Shown here: piece after piece, positions 62,044-64,000 of the stretch
How positions within the stretch are numbered: the first letter of the stretch is position 1
Layout: each line of letters starts with the position of its first letter
Source of the DNA: Lineus longissimus
Taxonomy: Eukaryota > Nemertea > Pilidiophora > Heteronemertea > Lineidae
Direction of reading: 5' to 3'
Length of the DNA stretch: 64,000 bases
NCBI RefSeq assembly: GCF_910592395.1
Contig: NC_088309.1
Coordinates: 8,372,501-8,436,500, forward strand
Made by a program: the position numbers and the translations under genes
Notes under the pieces: generated by a model
What the model saw: only the letters and a program-made list of their open reading frames with translations
The model's database searches: none
What the model was told of the DNA's origin: nothing

Positions 62044-64000
62044 CAGCTATGAAGTCTGTAGGGCTAGATAGGTCAGCTCAATTTTGCACAAATGGCATTA
62101 TGGAAGTTTTGCACCAAAGCTCTTCCTATACACCATGCAACATTTGCCTTCTTAGACCCATTAGTAAGAACCTGTTACGCTTTAGCATCTAAACTGTCAG
62201 ATTAACCCCCCAACTAGCTTTCCTGTGCGTTTTAGCTCCTAATCCAAGGAAGCTAAACATTCCCTAGTGTTAGTGATGAGAAAAACAACATTTCCTGCTG
62301 TCGGTGCAAAGAAACCTTGCATTTATCTCTAATTTCAGTTCAGTCATGAGAATGATATGTGAAATATTTCAGATACCAACCTGTACTGAAAGGTACAAGG
62401 GTCTAAGGAATGACAAAACTCATGACTGTTTCAATGGCTGAACAATCAAGCCCATGTATAGTCGCCAAGACCCTGCCTGCTTCAGCGCGGAATGTCTTCT
62501 TTCAGTCACCTCCCAAATATGACCTCAAATGCTTAGCTGAGGGCTGTGCTGCACTGAAAGAGATTCTGGTGGCTTGTTTTGCAACTAATCTGTGCTATTG
62601 AATAGCACTGAAGAAAAAAAGATGCTGCGATCAATAAAGCAAATAATTCAAAACCATTGAAACTTTTAGTATTTCATTGAACACCTCTCATAATAAATGA
62701 ACATGTATTTGACTCTGTGGTTTCCGAAAAATTCCTCTGTCGGCGGTCGTTTTTGATGGCAAATTTATATATTTACCACAAATGTTTGCTACGAAACGAA
62801 TCATGTTAAAATAGAAACTCCTTTGATAAAATGAAGCGAATCCAATATGGGAATGTAATTTCATACCGTACCATGTTCTCTTCATATTTCTATATGTTTG
62901 ATTGATTGACACCACAATCATTTAATTTGTTTCGTGATAGAAACCGCGCCACATCTGTTACGTCCAACCTGTTGTTATGGTCTCGATGAAGCTGTTATAA
63001 TCGAAACTAGAAAGGAAATTAAAAGCGGTCTATATGTAATATTTCAAAAAGTCAAAACAGATGGGCAGTGTAAAAAATTAGCACTTATCGAAATTCAAAG
63101 CATATACGGCTCGCAAAAAGGAAAGAAAAATTCTGCTCTTATCAGCAGATCGGTGCGTCATCAGTTAATTTGCAGTCCGACCAGACTGCAATCATGGTTC
63201 GTGCACGGCGTTAGTGTTGCAAGGGAAAGCATCACACATGCTACACGGATTGTATTGATCTGGCTGTAGTTGGGATGAACCAAGTTACACAAGGGCCGAG
63301 GTTTGTTCGTCCTCCGAGGAACTCTTCCGATTCATATTACGAGGAAATCAAAGTTAAGTGTTGTTGATTAATACGAGAGAACTCTAATTTGGAGTGTCGA
63401 ACATTGCCTGCAGGATTAAACAAAGGCTGTTTTGGAAAGGAACGGTTATCTCCTGTTAAGGATCGCTTTCTTGTCGTAATTTATGATTATAAGCTTTCGC
63501 ATGGCCTCGAACTCCTGGCGGAAGTCATTATAAGGAAGTCTATTTAAGGTAAGTAACATTTTATGGTGCGATTTGTATGATACTTTGGTGACAAATAGAT
63601 AACATTGTATATATACCCTTCTATATTATATAGTAGAAAATTCATGATCTGCAAGTGGTAACGCCAACGTTATATAGTCAACAAAAAATAGATTCAGTCG
63701 GGTACTTATTGATATTGCAGGCATGCATGTAGATAGCTTCAGATAGGCTGAGGGACTTATATAAGCTTAACAGATTTTCTCTCTCTTTTTCTTCAAAAAT
63801 ACTCCAGCCTTTCTTGAAGAAAGTATATCATAATGGTTAGCCACTGATAGTCGGCATGGGAGCTCCTATGCGCGGGACACCGCCCAAAGCATACTGAGAC
63901 TCGAGCATCGCGCGCAGTCGCCGTTGCCAGATATAAAATGATAGTTGGCGATAAAAAGACAGTTGTTTGGAAAAATAAATAAAAAGACAGTTGTTTCATA
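62044..64000. other. Unassigned sequence to the window edge
   Basis: There is no recognisable gene. A plus frame at 62934-63269 (111 codons) is open but matches nothing. At 63540-63556 the bases TTTAAGGTAAGTAAC form a strong splice-donor consensus on the plus strand, which could end a non-coding first exon of a gene beyond the window. This is weak evidence. Confidence 0.4.

Noticed and set aside
1-64000. CRISPR arrays, operons, rRNA or complete tRNA genes
   Set aside because: The 20-bp satellite at 30231-30490 is contiguous without spacers and the DNA is plainly animal nuclear. No cloverleaf or rRNA segment was seen.

Overview
The window is nuclear DNA of an animal, most likely a marine invertebrate bilaterian. 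It is AT-rich overall, has spliceosomal GT-AG introns from under 100 bp to about 25 kb, contains two recognisable metazoan genes, and is littered with small foldback transposons and degenerate tandem repeats. I cannot name the species from sequence alone. The ARID3 and UTP15 proteins resemble the animal families strongly, but nothing seen separates mollusc, brachiopod, annelid, hemichordate, echinoderm or cephalochordate.

Two complete genes stand head to head. On the minus strand, seven coding exons between 49101 and 6983 make a 477-residue ARID3/dead ringer (BRIGHT-type) DNA-binding protein. All junctions are in phase and the coding length is 1434 nt including stop. The ARID domain is split by a 24.8-kb intron (8980-33747). 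The last exon, a 104-nt piece at 6983-7086, was found from its REKLES-beta motif and completes the protein. On the plus strand, twelve coding exons between 49432 and 55365 make a 524-residue UTP15, a WD40 subunit of the small-subunit processome (coding length 1575 nt including stop). The start codons are separated by only 330 bp, which must hold both promoters. That interval contains a ZNF143/THAP11-like CCCAGCATGC element.

Layout: 1-6982 is ARID3 3' flank or 3' UTR with several foldback elements, including a 405-bp palindromic MITE at 5496-5900. The ARID3 coding region with its long introns occupies 6983-49101. Its introns hold a 20-bp satellite (30231-30490), three other minisatellites, a TTAA-flanked MITE, and AT-rich blocks with homeodomain and GATA-like words that look like candidate enhancers. 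The shared promoter is 49102-49431, and UTP15 with its poly(A) signal runs 49432-55549. From 55575 to about 57960 there is a degenerate tandem repeat array of about 84-120-bp monomers, interrupted by at least three insertions. One insertion is a frameshifted RNase H-domain fragment of a retrotransposon. The stretch 57961-64000 has no gene I can identify. It holds a few unassigned open stretches and two neat inverted repeats.

The two genes do not act in one pathway: one is a developmental transcription factor, the other a housekeeping ribosome-biogenesis factor. Their link is positional. I found no clearly novel multi-gene system. The most useful observations are the complete gene models, the shared promoter, the retroelement-in-satellite structure and the series of unnamed foldback elements.
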